DNA of 64,000 nt from Skermanella rosea (GTDB lineage: Bacteria; Pseudomonadota; Alphaproteobacteria; Azospirillales; Azospirillaceae): NCBI RefSeq assembly GCF_016806835.2, contig NZ_CP086111.1:2615001-2679000 (forward strand). The letters are read 5' to 3'. Positions 8,853-18,244 of the stretch are shown here, one piece after another. The notes below the pieces were generated by a model. It was not told the origin of the DNA. It saw only the letters and a program-made list of their open reading frames with translations, and made no database searches. Every line of letters begins with the position of its first letter. Within the stretch, counting starts at the first letter, position 1. The translations under genes were made by a program, and so were the position numbers.

Positions 8853-8880
8853 ACGGCCCGGGAGTTTCCTCCCGGGCCGT
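8853..8880 (-). terminator. rho-independent terminator of fusA
   Basis: ACGGCCCGGGAG (8853-8864) pairs perfectly with CTCCCGGGCCGT (8869-8880) around a TTTC loop. On the minus strand the hairpin is followed by TTTCCTTTTC, as expected for termination of the fusA transcript. Confidence 0.85.
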
Positions 8881-8908
8881 CCTTCCGACTGCACGACGGT
8901 CCGTGACC

Positions 8909-11032
8909 TTACGCTGCGGCCTTCGAGGCGATGACCTCGTCGGCAACGTTGCGCGGCACCGGATCGTAGTGGCTGAACTCCATCGTGAAGGTAGCACGGC
9001 CGGAGGTCATGCTGCGCAGGTCGCCGATGAAGCCGAACATCTCGGACAACGGGACGTGCGCTTCGACCGCCAGGTTCATGCCGCGCTCGAACTGGCCCAG
9101 GATCAGGCCGCGACGACGGTTCAGGTCGCCGATGACGTCGCCCAGGTGGTTCTCGGGGGTGACGACCTCGACCTTCATGATCGGCTCGAGCAGGACCGGG
9201 TTGGCCCGGCGGATCGCCTCGCGGAAGCAGGCCTTGGCCGCGATTTCGAACGCCAGCGCGCTGGAGTCGACGTCGTGGTACTTGCCGTCCACCAGGGTCG
9301 CCTTGAAGTCCACGGTCGGGAAGCCGGCGAGGACGCCGTCTTCCTTCTGGACCTCGATGCCGCTGCCGACCGCCGGGATGTACTCGCGGGGAACGGCGCC
9401 GCCGACGATCGCGTCGACGAACTCGAAGCCCTCGCCGCGCTCCTTCGGCTCGAAGATGACCTTGACTTCGGCGAACTGGCCCGAACCGCCGGTCTGCTTC
9501 TTGTGGGTGTAGACGTGCTCGATCTTGCTGGTGATCGTCTCACGGTACGCCACCTGCGGGCGGCCCACGACGGCTTCCACGCCGAACTCGGTGCGGATGC
9601 GGTCGATGGTGATCTCCAGGTGAAGCTCGCCCATGCCGCGCAGGATGGTCTGCCCGGTCTCCTTGTCCAGCTCCAGGCGGAGCGAGGGGTCGGCGCGGAC
9701 CATCTTGCCCAGCGCGGTGCCCAGCTTCTCCTGGTCGCCCTTGGCCTTCGGCTCGACCGAAACGCTGATGACCGGATCTGGGAACTTCATGCGCTCCAGG
9801 ATGACCGGGTGGGCCGGGTCGCACAGGGTGTCACCGGTCTCCGTCTCGGCCAGCGAGACGAAGGCGATGATGTCGCCCGCGCGGCATTCCTCGATCGCGT
9901 TGGTGTCCTTCGCGTAGACCTCCACCATGCGGCCGATGCGCTCGCGCTTGCCCCGGGTGGAGTTCAGCAGGGTCATGCCCTTGGCCGCCACGCCGGAATA
10001 GACGCGGGCGAAGGTCAGCGCGCCGAACTGGTTGTTGATGACCTTGAAGGCCAGCGCCGCGAAGGGCTCGTCGTCGGAGCAGATACGCTCGCCGACCACG
10101 TCGCCGTTCTCGTCCACGGTCTTGATCGCCTCGACGTCGGTCGGCGAGGGCAGGTACCAGACCACGGCGTCCAGCATCTGCGGCACGCCCTTGTTCTTGA
10201 ACGAGCTGCCGGCGATGACCGGGGTGAAGGCGCTGCTGACGGTGCCCTTGCGGATGCACTTGCGGAGGACGTCGACCGAAGGATCCTCACCGCTGTCCAG
10301 GTAGGCTTCCATCGCCGCGTCGTCCTGCTCGAGCGCGGTGTCGATCAGCTCCTGGCGGTACTTCGGGATGTCCCGGAGGATGTCGAGGTCTTCCTTGACG
10401 TCGATCTTCAGCTTGGCGGCGAGATCGTCGGTGATCTCCCACTCTTCCCACTGGGCGTCCTTCTCGTCCGAGAACCAGACGAGGGCCTTCATGGTGACGA
10501 GGTCGATCAGGCCGCGGAAATTGTCCTCCGAGCCGATCGGCAGCGACAGCACCATCGGGCGGGCGCCCAGGCGGTTGACGATCATGTCGACGCAGCGGCG
10601 GAAGTTGGCGCCGGAGCGGTCCATCTTGTTGACGTAGCACATGCGCGGGACGTTGTAGTTGTCCGCGAGGCGCCAGTTCGTCTCCGACTGCGGCTCGACG
10701 CCGGCGACGCCGTCGAACACCACCACGGCACCGTCGAGCACGCGCAGCGAACGATTCACCTCGATCGTGAAGTCGACGTGGCCCGGGGTGTCGATCACGT
10801 TGATCTGGTGATCCTTCCAGAACACGGTCACGGCCGCGCTCTGGATGGTGATGCCGCGCTTCTGCTCCTGCTCCATGTAGTCGGTGGTGGCGGCACCGTC
10901 GTGCACCTCACCGATCTTGTAGCTGCGGCCCGTGTAATAAAGGATGCGCTCCGTCGTGGTGGTCTTGCCGGCATCGACGTGGGCGATGATGCCGATGTTG
11001 CGCATGTCCTTGAGTGGCGTTCTGCGTGCCAT
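8909..11032 (-). CDS. fusA: elongation factor G (stand-alone paralogue)
   Basis: The 707-aa translocation GTPase moves tRNA and mRNA through the ribosome. ATG at 11032 ([20 protein letters not shown]) is the natural start; a longer in-frame extension lacks homology to EF-G N-termini. Visible motifs are G1 [10 protein letters not shown]2 RGITI, G3 DTPGHVDF, G4 NKMD, and the C-terminal domains ending in a conserved EFSHYDPVP-like tail. It is not in an rpsL-rpsG-fusA-tuf string, and it differs from the usual alphaproteobacterial EF-G in places ([10 protein letters not shown] where DWMEQEQE is common). This suggests a second EF-G copy, though the canonical gene cannot be seen here. A strong terminator follows it. 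Confidence 0.93.
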   Translation of the reverse strand: MARRTPLKDMRNIGIIAHVDAGKTTTTERILYYTGRSYKIGEVHDGAATTDYMEQEQKRGITIQSAAVTVFWKDHQINVIDTPGHVDFTIEVNRSLRVLDGAVVVFDGVAGVEPQSETNWRLADNYNVPRMCYVNKMDRSGANFRRCVDMIVNRLGARPMVLSLPIGSEDNFRGLIDLVTMKALVWFSDEKDAQWEEWEITDDLAAKLKIDVKEDLDILRDIPKYRQELIDTALEQDDAAMEAYLDSGEDPSVDVLRKCIRKGTVSSAFTPVIAGSSFKNKGVPQMLDAVVWYLPSPTDVEAIKTVDENGDVVGERICSDDEPFAALAFKVINNQFGALTFARVYSGVAAKGMTLLNSTRGKRERIGRMVEVYAKDTNAIEECRAGDIIAFVSLAETETGDTLCDPAHPVILERMKFPDPVISVSVEPKAKGDQEKLGTALGKMVRADPSLRLELDKETGQTILRGMGELHLEITIDRIRTEFGVEAVVGRPQVAYRETITSKIEHVYTHKKQTGGSGQFAEVKVIFEPKERGEGFEFVDAIVGGAVPREYIPAVGSGIEVQKEDGVLAGFPTVDFKATLVDGKYHDVDSSALAFEIAAKACFREAIRRANPVLLEPIMKVEVVTPENHLGDVIGDLNRRRGLILGQFERGMNLAVEAHVPLSEMFGFIGDLRSMTSGRATFTMEFSHYDPVPRNVADEVIASKAAA

Positions 11033-11501
11033 GAGTACTATTCCTGAGCCAGTCTCGACCGACGCCGAGACGTCGGAGGATAACCCCGGCTTTATGGGTT
11101 GGAGTTCGCCGACCGCGACCGTCCACCTTCCATCGGGGAAGCGGGCAGGGGCGGCAGTTGCGCGCTCAGGCAGCCGGGTCGGATGACCCGCCGCCATTGC
11201 ACTGTCCTATACAGGAAATTTGGTATCGAAAATATGGCAGTGACCTCAAAAAGGTAAGTGCGACATTTCGTCTCTCCCCTCCGAAGGACGGTTCCAGAAA
11301 ATTTCCACATAGTGTCGGCGCGGCGCCACACCAGCCATGAAACCGCGGAATCCGCCCGGAGCTGCCCCCTGACGCGTCTTTCCTGTTGACTATGCTAAAC
11401 GATTTCATGCAGTTATCCAGAGTGCCCAAAATATAGGCAACGCTTCGAGACCCGCGTCCTGACCGATGGACGCACACTTCTCCCGCGACTTTCCCACAAG
11501 G

Positions 11502-11510
11502 TTATCCACA
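11502..11510 (+). promoter_or_regulatory. DnaA box (perfect TTATCCACA) with near-consensus neighbours
   Basis: TTATCCACA at 11502-11510 matches the DnaA box consensus exactly. TTATCCAGA at 11413-11421 differs by one base; TTTCCCACA (11490-11498) and ATTTCCACA (11301-11309) are weaker relatives in the same orientation. A cluster like this in a gene-free region can mark a DnaA-regulated promoter or an origin; which applies here is not shown. Confidence 0.45.
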
Positions 11511-11680
11511 GGATCTGGGGAAATCATACGCGGGTGGGTAGCCTTTGCGCGGCTCTCCGGCACGGATCATTAGGAGCGGGAGGTCATGACTCGATACCTC
11601 CAACCATATCGCCATCTGGTCGCTCTCCATGCTTCCGGCTCCGGGACCGTGAGGCGCCCGGTGAACCGGAAGGCGTCAGT

Positions 11681-11707
11681 AACCCATGAAGAACCAGTTA
11701 ATGGGTT
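11681..11707. repeat. inverted repeat AACCCAT-N13-ATGGGTT
   Basis: Seven-base arms (11681-11687 and 11701-11707) flank a 13-nt spacer, 8 bp upstream of a TATAAT hexamer at 11716-11721. It could be an operator or an RNA hairpin. Confidence 0.4.
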
Positions 11708-11847
11708 CAGCAGCCTATAATGGGATCTTGAGCCTGAGATAGCCCCTCATGCTTATCTTCCTATATTCTGTTCTGTCGCTCCACCCGGGGTTTCCCCGAT
11801 ATCTGACGGGTAAGATGCAGGACCTGCAGAATCGCATCCCCTATGAT

Positions 11848-11861
11848 CTGCGAATTCGCAG
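11848..11861. repeat. perfect 14-bp palindrome CTGCGAATTCGCAG
   Basis: The sequence equals its own reverse complement over 14 bases and lies in the gene-free stretch upstream of the 12220 gene. A dimeric regulator site is the simplest reading; no specific regulator is recognised. Confidence 0.4.
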
Positions 11862-12219
11862 TTAGCCCGCGCATCATGAAAATTCATCATGGTGGACGCT
11901 TCGGGGAACTTTCGAGGTCTTCAGCGCTGGAGCGGCTGTTGGGCGATTTTGGTTCGCCGGTCCATCCTTGGACACCTGCTGCGGACGAGTTCGCAGCCCG
12001 TGGCTGCGCGCGTCCACATCCGGTTTTCCATTGTTCGTTTAGAATATTCAACACAGTGCCGTTTGAAATTCCGAACGGATTGATCGGGTCATGGCGCATG
12101 CGGCATCCAGGCCTGCGGCAGCGTACCTCTTATTTGAGCGGCCCATCCGCTTCGTATTCGCACACCATGCGACTGCTTTGGGTTCTACTGGAATTCAGGC
12201 ATGCGCCAGGGAGAACGCG

Positions 12220-12477
12220 ATGCTCAAGCTTGGAACCAGGGTCGGGTACGGTGATCAGGTCGGCCGCGTCGTGGGGCGGACCATCGAACTGCAACCCAAG
12301 TACGATATCATGCTCGCCAACGGCACCATCCGCTCCTACGTGCGGGAGGTGGACCTCGTGGTCGTCCCGCTGCCGTCCGATGGGCCACTGGTCGCCGGGA
12401 CCCGCGAGCCTATGTCGATGCAGCGGAACGACGTGAATGAAGAGGAGCGGGATGCGGATCCTGATCGTGGAAGATGA
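12220..12477 (+). CDS. small SH3-barrel-like hypothetical protein
   Basis: The 85-aa protein starts at the ATG at 12220, preceded by an AGGGAGA ribosome site; longer upstream in-frame starts lack one. The N-terminal half (LGTRVGYGDQVGRVVGRTIE, then KYDIMLANGTIRSYVREVDL) alternates Val/Gly/Tyr like a small beta-barrel of the KOW/SH3 kind. The C-terminus is acidic and disordered. The gene overlaps the following response-regulator gene by 26 bp, so the two are probably co-transcribed. No family is recognised and the function is unknown. Confidence 0.6.
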   Translation: MLKLGTRVGYGDQVGRVVGRTIELQPKYDIMLANGTIRSYVREVDLVVVPLPSDGPLVAGTREPMSMQRNDVNEEERDADPDRGR

Positions 12478-12880
12478 CGGTCTGCTGGCCGCGAAGCTGG
12501 GACTGACGCTGGAGGATGGCGGGCACGAGGTCGTTGGCTATGCCACGACCGTGAAGGCGGCCATGGACCTGGCGCAGCGGCACCGCCCGGCCCTGACCCT
12601 GATGGATATCGATCTCGGACCGGGGGGGAGCGGCATCGCCGCGGCCCGGGGAATGAAGAAGCATTTCGGGCTGGTTTCGCTGTTCGTCACCGAACAGCCG
12701 GACAGGGCCAGGCAGGCCGCCGACGCCGCCCTGGGCTTCCTGGGGAAACCCTATGCTGCGGATAGTGTCCTGGCCAGCGTCCGCGTCGCGGCAGCGGTCA
12801 TGGCAAACGAGCCGCCGGGCGATTTGCCCGACGGCCTGATGTTGTTCACGGAAGCTGGAATGGTACGGGCCGATCCGTAA
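12452..12880 (+). CDS. single-domain response regulator
   Basis: Using the ATG at 12452, which has AGGAG a few bases upstream, the product is a 142-aa receiver domain without a DNA-binding output. MRILIVEDDG carries the acidic pocket, LMDIDLGPGGSG contains the likely phospho-Asp (D in MDID), and GFLGKPY contains the conserved Lys. Such stand-alone receivers pass signals by protein contact in phosphorelays or chemotaxis. A second in-frame ATG at 12437 would add five residues. It overlaps the upstream small gene. No cognate kinase lies next to it. Confidence 0.82.
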   Translation: MRILIVEDDGLLAAKLGLTLEDGGHEVVGYATTVKAAMDLAQRHRPALTLMDIDLGPGGSGIAAARGMKKHFGLVSLFVTEQPDRARQAADAALGFLGKPYAADSVLASVRVAAAVMANEPPGDLPDGLMLFTEAGMVRADP

Positions 12881-12907
12881 GGCGGCGTCTCGCCTGGACG
12901 GGGCCGC

Positions 12908-13072
12908 TCAGGCCGCCATGCGCTCGGCCGCGGCACGCCGGCTCAGGCGGAGCCGGGCGATCATGGCCTCGATGGTTTCCCGTTCGACCGCGTCGCGGCG
13001 CATCACGAGCTGGATGATCGGATCGTTCAGCAGGTCGTTCAATGAGGGTTCTTTACGCGGATTGCCGGTCAT
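12908..13072 (-). CDS. 54-aa conserved-looking small helical protein
   Basis: The frame starts at ATG 13072 after a GGGGGAG ribosome site and encodes MTGNPRKEPSLNDLLNDPII followed by QLVMRRDAVERETIEAMIAR and a basic helical tail ending in MAA. The pattern DLLNDPIIQLVMRRDAV resembles small uncharacterised alphaproteobacterial proteins that I recall only loosely. It is soluble and alpha-helical, with alternating charge. It is convergent with the response regulator at 12452-12880. Function unknown. Confidence 0.65.
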   Translation of the reverse strand: MTGNPRKEPSLNDLLNDPIIQLVMRRDAVERETIEAMIARLRLSRRAAAERMAA

Positions 13073-13308
13073 GACGTTTCTCCCCCTTGGGCGCGCAGTT
13101 CCTAGACTAGCGCATTCGCCTTACTGGCGCTTTGCACCTTTATGAACCAAATGCTACTCCATGTCCGCAGCGCTTACGAGAGTGATCTTTCGAGTAGCGA
13201 ACCAATAAATTGCCAGGAAGTCTTGGCGAGTACAAGACAAATTCCCCGCTGTTTTGTTTTGCTTCGACTGGTATTACCGCATTCCTCTTCGCAATCGCAA
13301 AATCGAAC

Positions 13309-15252
13309 TCAGGCGCCGTCGCGCTCGTAAGCTTCGCTCCGTGACGACACCAGCACGTCGCGCTTGCCCACATGGTTGGCCGAGCTGACGATCCCCTCGG
13401 CTTCCATGCGGTCGACCAGCCGGGCCGAGCGGTTGTAGCCGATCTGCAGGCAGCGCTGGATGAAGCTGACCGAGGCCTTGCGCTCGCGGGTCACCAGGGC
13501 GACCGCATGCTCGTACAACTCGTCGTCGCTGCCGGTGAACGGGGCGGCACCCTCCTCCGGAGCGGGGGAGGGGGCCTCCTCGTCGTCGCCGGCGCTGTCG
13601 TCGTCCTCCGTGATGGAATGGAGATAGTCGGGAGAGCCCTGTTCCTTCAAGTGGCGGACGACGTCCTCCACCTCCTCGTCGGTGACGAAGGGTCCGTGGA
13701 CGCGGGTGATGCGGCCGCCGCCGGCCATATAGAGCATGTCGCCCTGGCCGAGCAGCTGCTCGGCACCCTGCTCGCCCAGGATGGTGCGGCTGTCGATCTT
13801 GCTGGTGACCTGGAAGCTGATGCGGGTCGGGAAATTGGCCTTGATCGTGCCGGTGATCACGTCCACCGAGGGCCGCTGGGTCGCCATGATCAGGTGGATG
13901 CCGGCCGCCCGGGCCATCTGCGCCAGACGCTGGATCGCCGCCTCGATGTCCTTGCCGGCGACCAGCATCAGGTCCGCCATCTCGTCCACCACCACCACGA
14001 TGTAGGGCAGGGACTTAAGCTCCATCGGCTGTTCCTCGAAGATCGGCTGGCGCTTGGCCTTGTCGTAGCCGACCTGGACCTGGCGGAACACCTGCTCACC
14101 GGTCTCCAGCAGTTCCGCGATGCGCTGGTTGTAGCCCTCGATGTTGCGGACGCCGAACTTGGCCATCGCGCGGTAGCGGCTCTCCATCTCGCGCACGGCC
14201 CATTTCAGGGCGACGATCGCCTTCTTCGGATCTGTCACCACGGGGGCCAGCAGGTGCGGGATGCCGTCGTAAACCGACAGTTCCAGCATCTTGGGGTCGA
14301 CCATGATGAAGCGGCACTTCTCCGGCGGCAGGCGGTAGAGCAGCGACAGGATCATGGTGTTGATGCAGACCGACTTGCCCGACCCGGTGGTGCCGGCGAT
14401 CAGCAAGTGCGGCATGCGCGCCAGGTCCACCACGATCGGTGTGCCGCCGATGTCTTTGCCCAGCACCAGCGCCAGCTTGGCCGGGGTCTGCTGGTAGGCG
14501 TCGCAGTCCAGCATCTCGCGCAGGAAGACCTTTTCGCGCGTCGGGTTGGGCAGCTCGATGCCGATCACGCTGCGGCCGGGCACCACCGCGATGCGGACGG
14601 TGAGCGCCCGCATGGACCGGGCGATGTCCTCCGCCAGGTTTATCACGCGCGACGACTTCAGGCCGGGAGCCGGCTCCAGCTCGTACAGGGTGACGACGGG
14701 GCCGGGCCTGACCTCCATGATCTCGCCGCGGACGCCGAAATTCTTCAGCACCGTTTCCAGGTTGCGGGCGTTGTGGGCGAGCGAGGTCTCGTCCATGGTC
14801 GCCTTGTCGGTCGGCGGGGCCGGCTGCAGCAACTCGACCGGCGGCAGCTCGTAGGGCGCGTTCGGATCGCGGGGGGCGGCTTCGGAGAACTCCCCGTCCT
14901 CGCCGTCCCCGGCCGCGTCGCCATCCATGCCGAAGCCGTCCGCATCGTCGTCGGCGTCCTGGCCGACCATGGGCGCCCTGGCGGTCGCCTCGCCCCATTC
15001 CACGCCGGCGAGGAAGGCGTTGGCGGCGATGACCGCGAACAGCTCCTCCTGCTGCCCGGTACCGTAGGCGATGGTCGCGTCCGGCCGGCCCGGATTGATC
15101 TCCAAGACCCATTCGACCGCGCCGTCGGACCATTCGTCCAGGAGGAGCCTGAACGGCTGGCTGTTCATGGCACAGCTCAGGTTGAATTCCTGGGCGGTCG
15201 TAATGTCGGAATTAGCCGCATCGATGGGCAGACGGCTTTCCTGCTGAGTCAT
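13309..15252 (-). CDS. FtsK/SpoIIIE-type DNA translocase lacking membrane segments
   Basis: The 647-aa protein (ATG at 15252; a TTG four codons earlier is less likely) has the complete FtsK motor: the alpha/beta region from about 150, Walker A GTTGSGKS near 287-294, Walker [12 protein letters not shown], the [13 protein letters not shown] segment, and a C-terminal gamma winged-helix ([20 protein letters not shown] onward) that reads polar KOPS-like DNA sequences. Instead of the usual four transmembrane helices and long linker it has a short, soluble, acidic N-terminus ([14 protein letters not shown]). It may be a second, cytosolic translocase for chromosome dimer resolution or segregation; whether a membrane-bound FtsK exists elsewhere cannot be seen. 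Confidence 0.88.
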   Translation of the reverse strand: MTQQESRLPIDAANSDITTAQEFNLSCAMNSQPFRLLLDEWSDGAVEWVLEINPGRPDATIAYGTGQQEELFAVIAANAFLAGVEWGEATARAPMVGQDADDDADGFGMDGDAAGDGEDGEFSEAAPRDPNAPYELPPVELLQPAPPTDKATMDETSLAHNARNLETVLKNFGVRGEIMEVRPGPVVTLYELEPAPGLKSSRVINLAEDIARSMRALTVRIAVVPGRSVIGIELPNPTREKVFLREMLDCDAYQQTPAKLALVLGKDIGGTPIVVDLARMPHLLIAGTTGSGKSVCINTMILSLLYRLPPEKCRFIMVDPKMLELSVYDGIPHLLAPVVTDPKKAIVALKWAVREMESRYRAMAKFGVRNIEGYNQRIAELLETGEQVFRQVQVGYDKAKRQPIFEEQPMELKSLPYIVVVVDEMADLMLVAGKDIEAAIQRLAQMARAAGIHLIMATQRPSVDVITGTIKANFPTRISFQVTSKIDSRTILGEQGAEQLLGQGDMLYMAGGGRITRVHGPFVTDEEVEDVVRHLKEQGSPDYLHSITEDDDSAGDDEEAPSPAPEEGAAPFTGSDDELYEHAVALVTRERKASVSFIQRCLQIGYNRSARLVDRMEAEGIVSSANHVGKRDVLVSSRSEAYERDGA

Positions 15253-15393
15253 GGTCTGGTCCAAACACCTGGAATAGTGAATCGGGAAACGCCGGCGGCC
15301 GGCCCCCCGTGCCGCATCCTAACGCCGCTCCGTCTCCCAATGGTAAATCTTCGTCAATACTCGGCGCGCATGCGGCCGAATTTCTGTCGGCCC

Positions 15394-15870
15394 TCAGAAC
15401 GCCCTGGGGGCCCCCGTGGCGACTGGATGGGGCCGGTCGAGCTTGTAGGCGCCGACGAGCAGCTTGCCCACGGTGGAGCCGTCCTCGGTCAGCGGGAGCA
15501 CGAGCCGTTCCCAGGTCGAGGGAACGCCGTCGAAGTCGGCGGAATAGACGCGGGCGACCGGCCGGACCTCCGTCCGGACGCGGTCGTACTCCGCGCGCAG
15601 GATGTCGCCTTGGGGCTCGGGCAGGCGCGCGATCGACTGCCCGACCCGATCCCCGCCGAAGGAGTCCGAGAAGGACTGGCCATAGTAGGAATAGACGAAG
15701 TCCGAATTGCGGACCACGTCCATGATCAGCAGGTTGCCCAGCCAGGGCCGCAGTCCCGTCGGGTTCAGCGCGGATGCCAGCGGCAGAGGCGCTCCGGCGC
15801 ATTGCTCCAGCCAGAAGGCGTACAGGCTGAGCAGCTTGGGATGGCGAAGGACGAGGGTTTCGTCGGTCAT
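15394..15870 (-). CDS. PAS-domain protein (PAS_5-like)
   Basis: The 158-aa single-domain protein has the layout of the PAS_5 proteins common in Rhodospirillales: LRHPKLLSLYAFWLEQC at the start, LRPWLGNLLIMDVV, FVYSYYGQSF, and a final ERLVLPLTEDG strand. Such proteins probably sense a small ligand or redox state, but here no output domain is attached. It lies between ftsK-like and histidine-kinase genes on the same strand, with spacers of about 130 and 210 bp, so it is probably its own unit. Confidence 0.7.
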   Translation of the reverse strand: MTDETLVLRHPKLLSLYAFWLEQCAGAPLPLASALNPTGLRPWLGNLLIMDVVRNSDFVYSYYGQSFSDSFGGDRVGQSIARLPEPQGDILRAEYDRVRTEVRPVARVYSADFDGVPSTWERLVLPLTEDGSTVGKLLVGAYKLDRPHPVATGAPRAF

Positions 15871-16084
15871 GTCGATATGCGCTGCCCCACGTCAGCGGGT
15901 GAAGGTCGGGAACATGAAATCGGCCGGTGCCCCGCGTGACGACGACCGCCTGGAAAATCGGCCCATCGGGGTCGTACCCGGCGGGCCGAACCCTTGCGGG
16001 CATGCATCGACAGGCGGGGAATTGCCCGGTCGCCCTACGGGTAACAGGCTGGCGGAGTCGCTGGCAAGGTGTTTCTGAAACTTG

Positions 16085-17473
16085 TCACCCCGCGCCGATC
16101 CGGGGGAACACAATGGCAACGATCAGCCCCGGCCGGTTGTCGTCCATTTCGAGCCGGGCGCCATGCAGCCGCGCCACGGCATCGACGAGGCTCAGCCCCA
16201 GCCCGTTCCCGGGCGAACTCCGGCTCGACTCAAGGCGCACGAACCGGCGCAGGACGGTCTCCCGCTGGTCGGCCGGGATTCCCGGTCCGCCGTCGGACAC
16301 CGAGATGCAGGTGCCGCGGGCGCCGTCGGGACCATCGACCGCCAGCGTGACGCGACCGCCGGGTGGGGAGTACTTCAGGGCGTTGTCCAGCAGGTTGGCG
16401 ACCGCCTGGGCGAGGAGCTGCTGGTTGCCGAGCACGACCGGCTCGGCCCGGATGTCGCTGGCGAAGGTGAGCCCGGCCTCCTCGGCAGCGGGTTCGTAGA
16501 GGTCGGCGATCTGGCGGGCGATATCGGCCAGGGCGACCTTCTGGAAGCTGCGCTGAAGGGTTCCGGCCTCGGCCTCGGCGATGCTGAGCAGGGCGGAGAA
16601 GATGCCGAGCAGACGGTCCGCCTCGCCGATCGCCTCCTGGATCGCGGCCCGGTACTCGTCCTCGCCGGAGCATTCGACCAGGGTGATCTCCAGGCGGGAC
16701 CGCAGCCGCGTCAGCGGCGTCCGCAGGTCGTGCGCGACGCTGTCGGAGACCTGCCGCATGCCCACCATGAGCTGCTCGATCTGGTCGAGCATAGCGTTCA
16801 GATTTCCGGCGAGCTGGTCCAGCTCGTCGCCGCTGCCCTGGACCGCCATCCGCTCCTGCAGGGCTCCCGACATGATCTGACGGGTCGTCCGGTTGATCGC
16901 GTCGATGCGGTGCATGACGTTGCGGCTGATCAGCACGCCGCCGGCGGCGCCCAAGCCTATCGTCAGGAGCAGCGCCCAGGCGAGCGAGATCAGCACCCGT
17001 TCCTGGAAATGGCTGCGCTCCCGGGTATCGCGCCCGACCAGAAGGTGATAGCCACCGGACAGCGTGAACATCACGGCCCGGGCGTCGTGGCGTCGGCCGT
17101 CCGGCACCGGCGGCGCGTCCTTGATCTCGAACTCGACCCAGCCGTCCTGGTCCGGGACGGCGTCGGGCCAGGCCGAAAGGTTGCCGGCCAGGGGGGCGTA
17201 GGTCGGCGACGCCACTAGGTACAGGGTGTTCGACCGCGGCGTGGCGCTGCGGGCGTTGACGACCTCGATCAGGCCGGGCAGCCGCCGCTGACGGTAATGC
17301 TCGCGCAATCCTGCGATCTCCGCCGCGATGGTCTCGTCGGTCTGGCGCTCGATGAAGCCCGCGGTGAACCAGTAGATGAGCCCGAGGATCACCAGCACCG
17401 AGGCGATGAACAGGCCGAGATAGAGCAGTGCCACCCGGAAGGTGGTGGTCCTGAGCAGGCCGAGGTCAGGCAC
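16085..17473 (-). CDS. sensor histidine kinase of the HtrA-linked two-component system
   Basis: The 462-aa inner-membrane kinase has two transmembrane helices (about 15-38 and 160-182) flanking a periplasmic sensor of about 120 residues, then a HAMP linker, the HisKA motif SVAHDLRTPLTRLRSRLE with phospho-His at about 248, and a HATPase_c domain with N box LLDNALKYSPPGG, G1 DGGPGIP and G2 GNGLGLSLV. It phosphorylates the response regulator encoded just upstream; the two genes overlap by 8 bp. Linkage to an HtrA protease suggests envelope-stress sensing, as in CpxA-like systems, by inference. Confidence 0.9.
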   Translation of the reverse strand: MPDLGLLRTTTFRVALLYLGLFIASVLVILGLIYWFTAGFIERQTDETIAAEIAGLREHYRQRRLPGLIEVVNARSATPRSNTLYLVASPTYAPLAGNLSAWPDAVPDQDGWVEFEIKDAPPVPDGRRHDARAVMFTLSGGYHLLVGRDTRERSHFQERVLISLAWALLLTIGLGAAGGVLISRNVMHRIDAINRTTRQIMSGALQERMAVQGSGDELDQLAGNLNAMLDQIEQLMVGMRQVSDSVAHDLRTPLTRLRSRLEITLVECSGEDEYRAAIQEAIGEADRLLGIFSALLSIAEAEAGTLQRSFQKVALADIARQIADLYEPAAEEAGLTFASDIRAEPVVLGNQQLLAQAVANLLDNALKYSPPGGRVTLAVDGPDGARGTCISVSDGGPGIPADQRETVLRRFVRLESSRSSPGNGLGLSLVDAVARLHGARLEMDDNRPGLIVAIVFPRIGAG

Positions 17474-18140
17474 GCAGGGTATATCCGGCGCCGCGCACGG
17501 TGTGGATCATCGGTGTCGGGAAGTCGCGGTCGATCTTCTGCCGCAGCCGCGCCACGTGCACGTCGATCACGTTGGTCTGTGGGTCGAAATGATAGTCCCA
17601 GACATTCTCCAGCAGCATGGTCCGGGTCACGACGTTGCCGGCGTGCCGCATCAGGTATTCCAGCAGCCTGAACTCCCGGGGGAGCAGGTCGATCTGCTTG
17701 GCCCCCCGGCGGACCCGCCGCGCCAGCAGGTCCATCTCCAGGTCGCCGACCTGCAGCCGGGTGGTCGCCGCCGCTCCGGCCGACTTGCGCCGGCCCAGGG
17801 CCTCGACCCGGGCCAGCAGCTCGGAAAAGGCGTAGGGCTTCGTCAGGTAGTCGTCGCCGCCGGCCCGCAGCCCCCGCACCCGGTCGTCGACGCTGCCCAG
17901 CGCGCTGAGGAACAGGACCGGCGTCTCGGTGCCGGCCCCGCGCAGGATCTCCACCAGCGACAGGCCGTCGCGCCCCGGCAGCAGCCGGTCGACGATCAGC
18001 ACGTCGTAGGTCTCGGACCCCGCCATGAACAGGCCGTCCTTGCCGTCGGCCACGTGGTCGACCACGTGGCCGCTCTCCCTCAGGCCCTTGACCATGTAGG
18101 CGGCGGCCTGGGCGTCGTCCTCGATGACCAGTATCTTCAT
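17466..18140 (-). CDS. OmpR-family response regulator
   Basis: From ATG 18140 (MKILVIEDD) the 224-aa regulator has a receiver domain with acidic pair ED at 7-8, phospho-Asp near 51 in VLIVDRLLPGRDGL and Lys in YLTKPYAF, then a winged-helix output with LLPREFRLLEYLMRHAG and a C-terminal RGAGYTLRA hairpin. A frame extending 36 codons further upstream is Pro/Arg-rich and unlikely to be translated. It overlaps the kinase gene by 8 bp and follows the htrA-type protease gene by about 100 bp on the same strand. It probably controls envelope-stress genes, perhaps including that protease. Confidence 0.9.
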   Translation of the reverse strand: MKILVIEDDAQAAAYMVKGLRESGHVVDHVADGKDGLFMAGSETYDVLIVDRLLPGRDGLSLVEILRGAGTETPVLFLSALGSVDDRVRGLRAGGDDYLTKPYAFSELLARVEALGRRKSAGAAATTRLQVGDLEMDLLARRVRRGAKQIDLLPREFRLLEYLMRHAGNVVTRTMLLENVWDYHFDPQTNVIDVHVARLRQKIDRDFPTPMIHTVRGAGYTLRA

Positions 18141-18244
18141 GCCTCCATCATAGCCGATCGAGGACCGCTCGCCAGGAGGATCGCTCCGTCCGGAGGGAGC
18201 GGGACGGTCGTCGGGGGAGGCTCCCCCGAAGCCCCTGCCCATGA

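Larger units (their letters stand above)
11033..12219. other. 1.2-kb gene-free region with palindromes and DnaA-box-like sites
   Basis: No convincing coding frame was found on either strand. The left part should hold the fusA promoter. The rest carries one perfect and several near-consensus DnaA boxes (11301-11510), an inverted repeat at 11681-11707 followed by TATAAT at 11716-11721, a CGGGG-TTT-CCCCG hairpin at 11786-11798, the interrupted palindrome TGCAGG-A-CCTGCA at 11816-11828, and a perfect 14-bp palindrome at 11848-11861. It may contain regulatory RNA or replication-related sites; nothing was recognised with certainty. Confidence 0.5.

Noticed and set aside
8594-11047. An 817-codon plus-strand frame opposite fusA
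   Set aside because: It lies entirely over a confident EF-G gene and the downstream hairpin and shows no recognisable domain.
13140-13373. A 77-codon minus-strand frame overlapping the end of the FtsK-like gene
   Set aside because: Overlaps the confident gamma domain of the translocase in another frame and has no supporting ribosome site.
13372-15939. An 855-codon plus-strand frame opposite the FtsK-like and PAS genes
   Set aside because: Antisense to two confident genes, with repetitive His/Asp/Arg composition typical of shadow frames.
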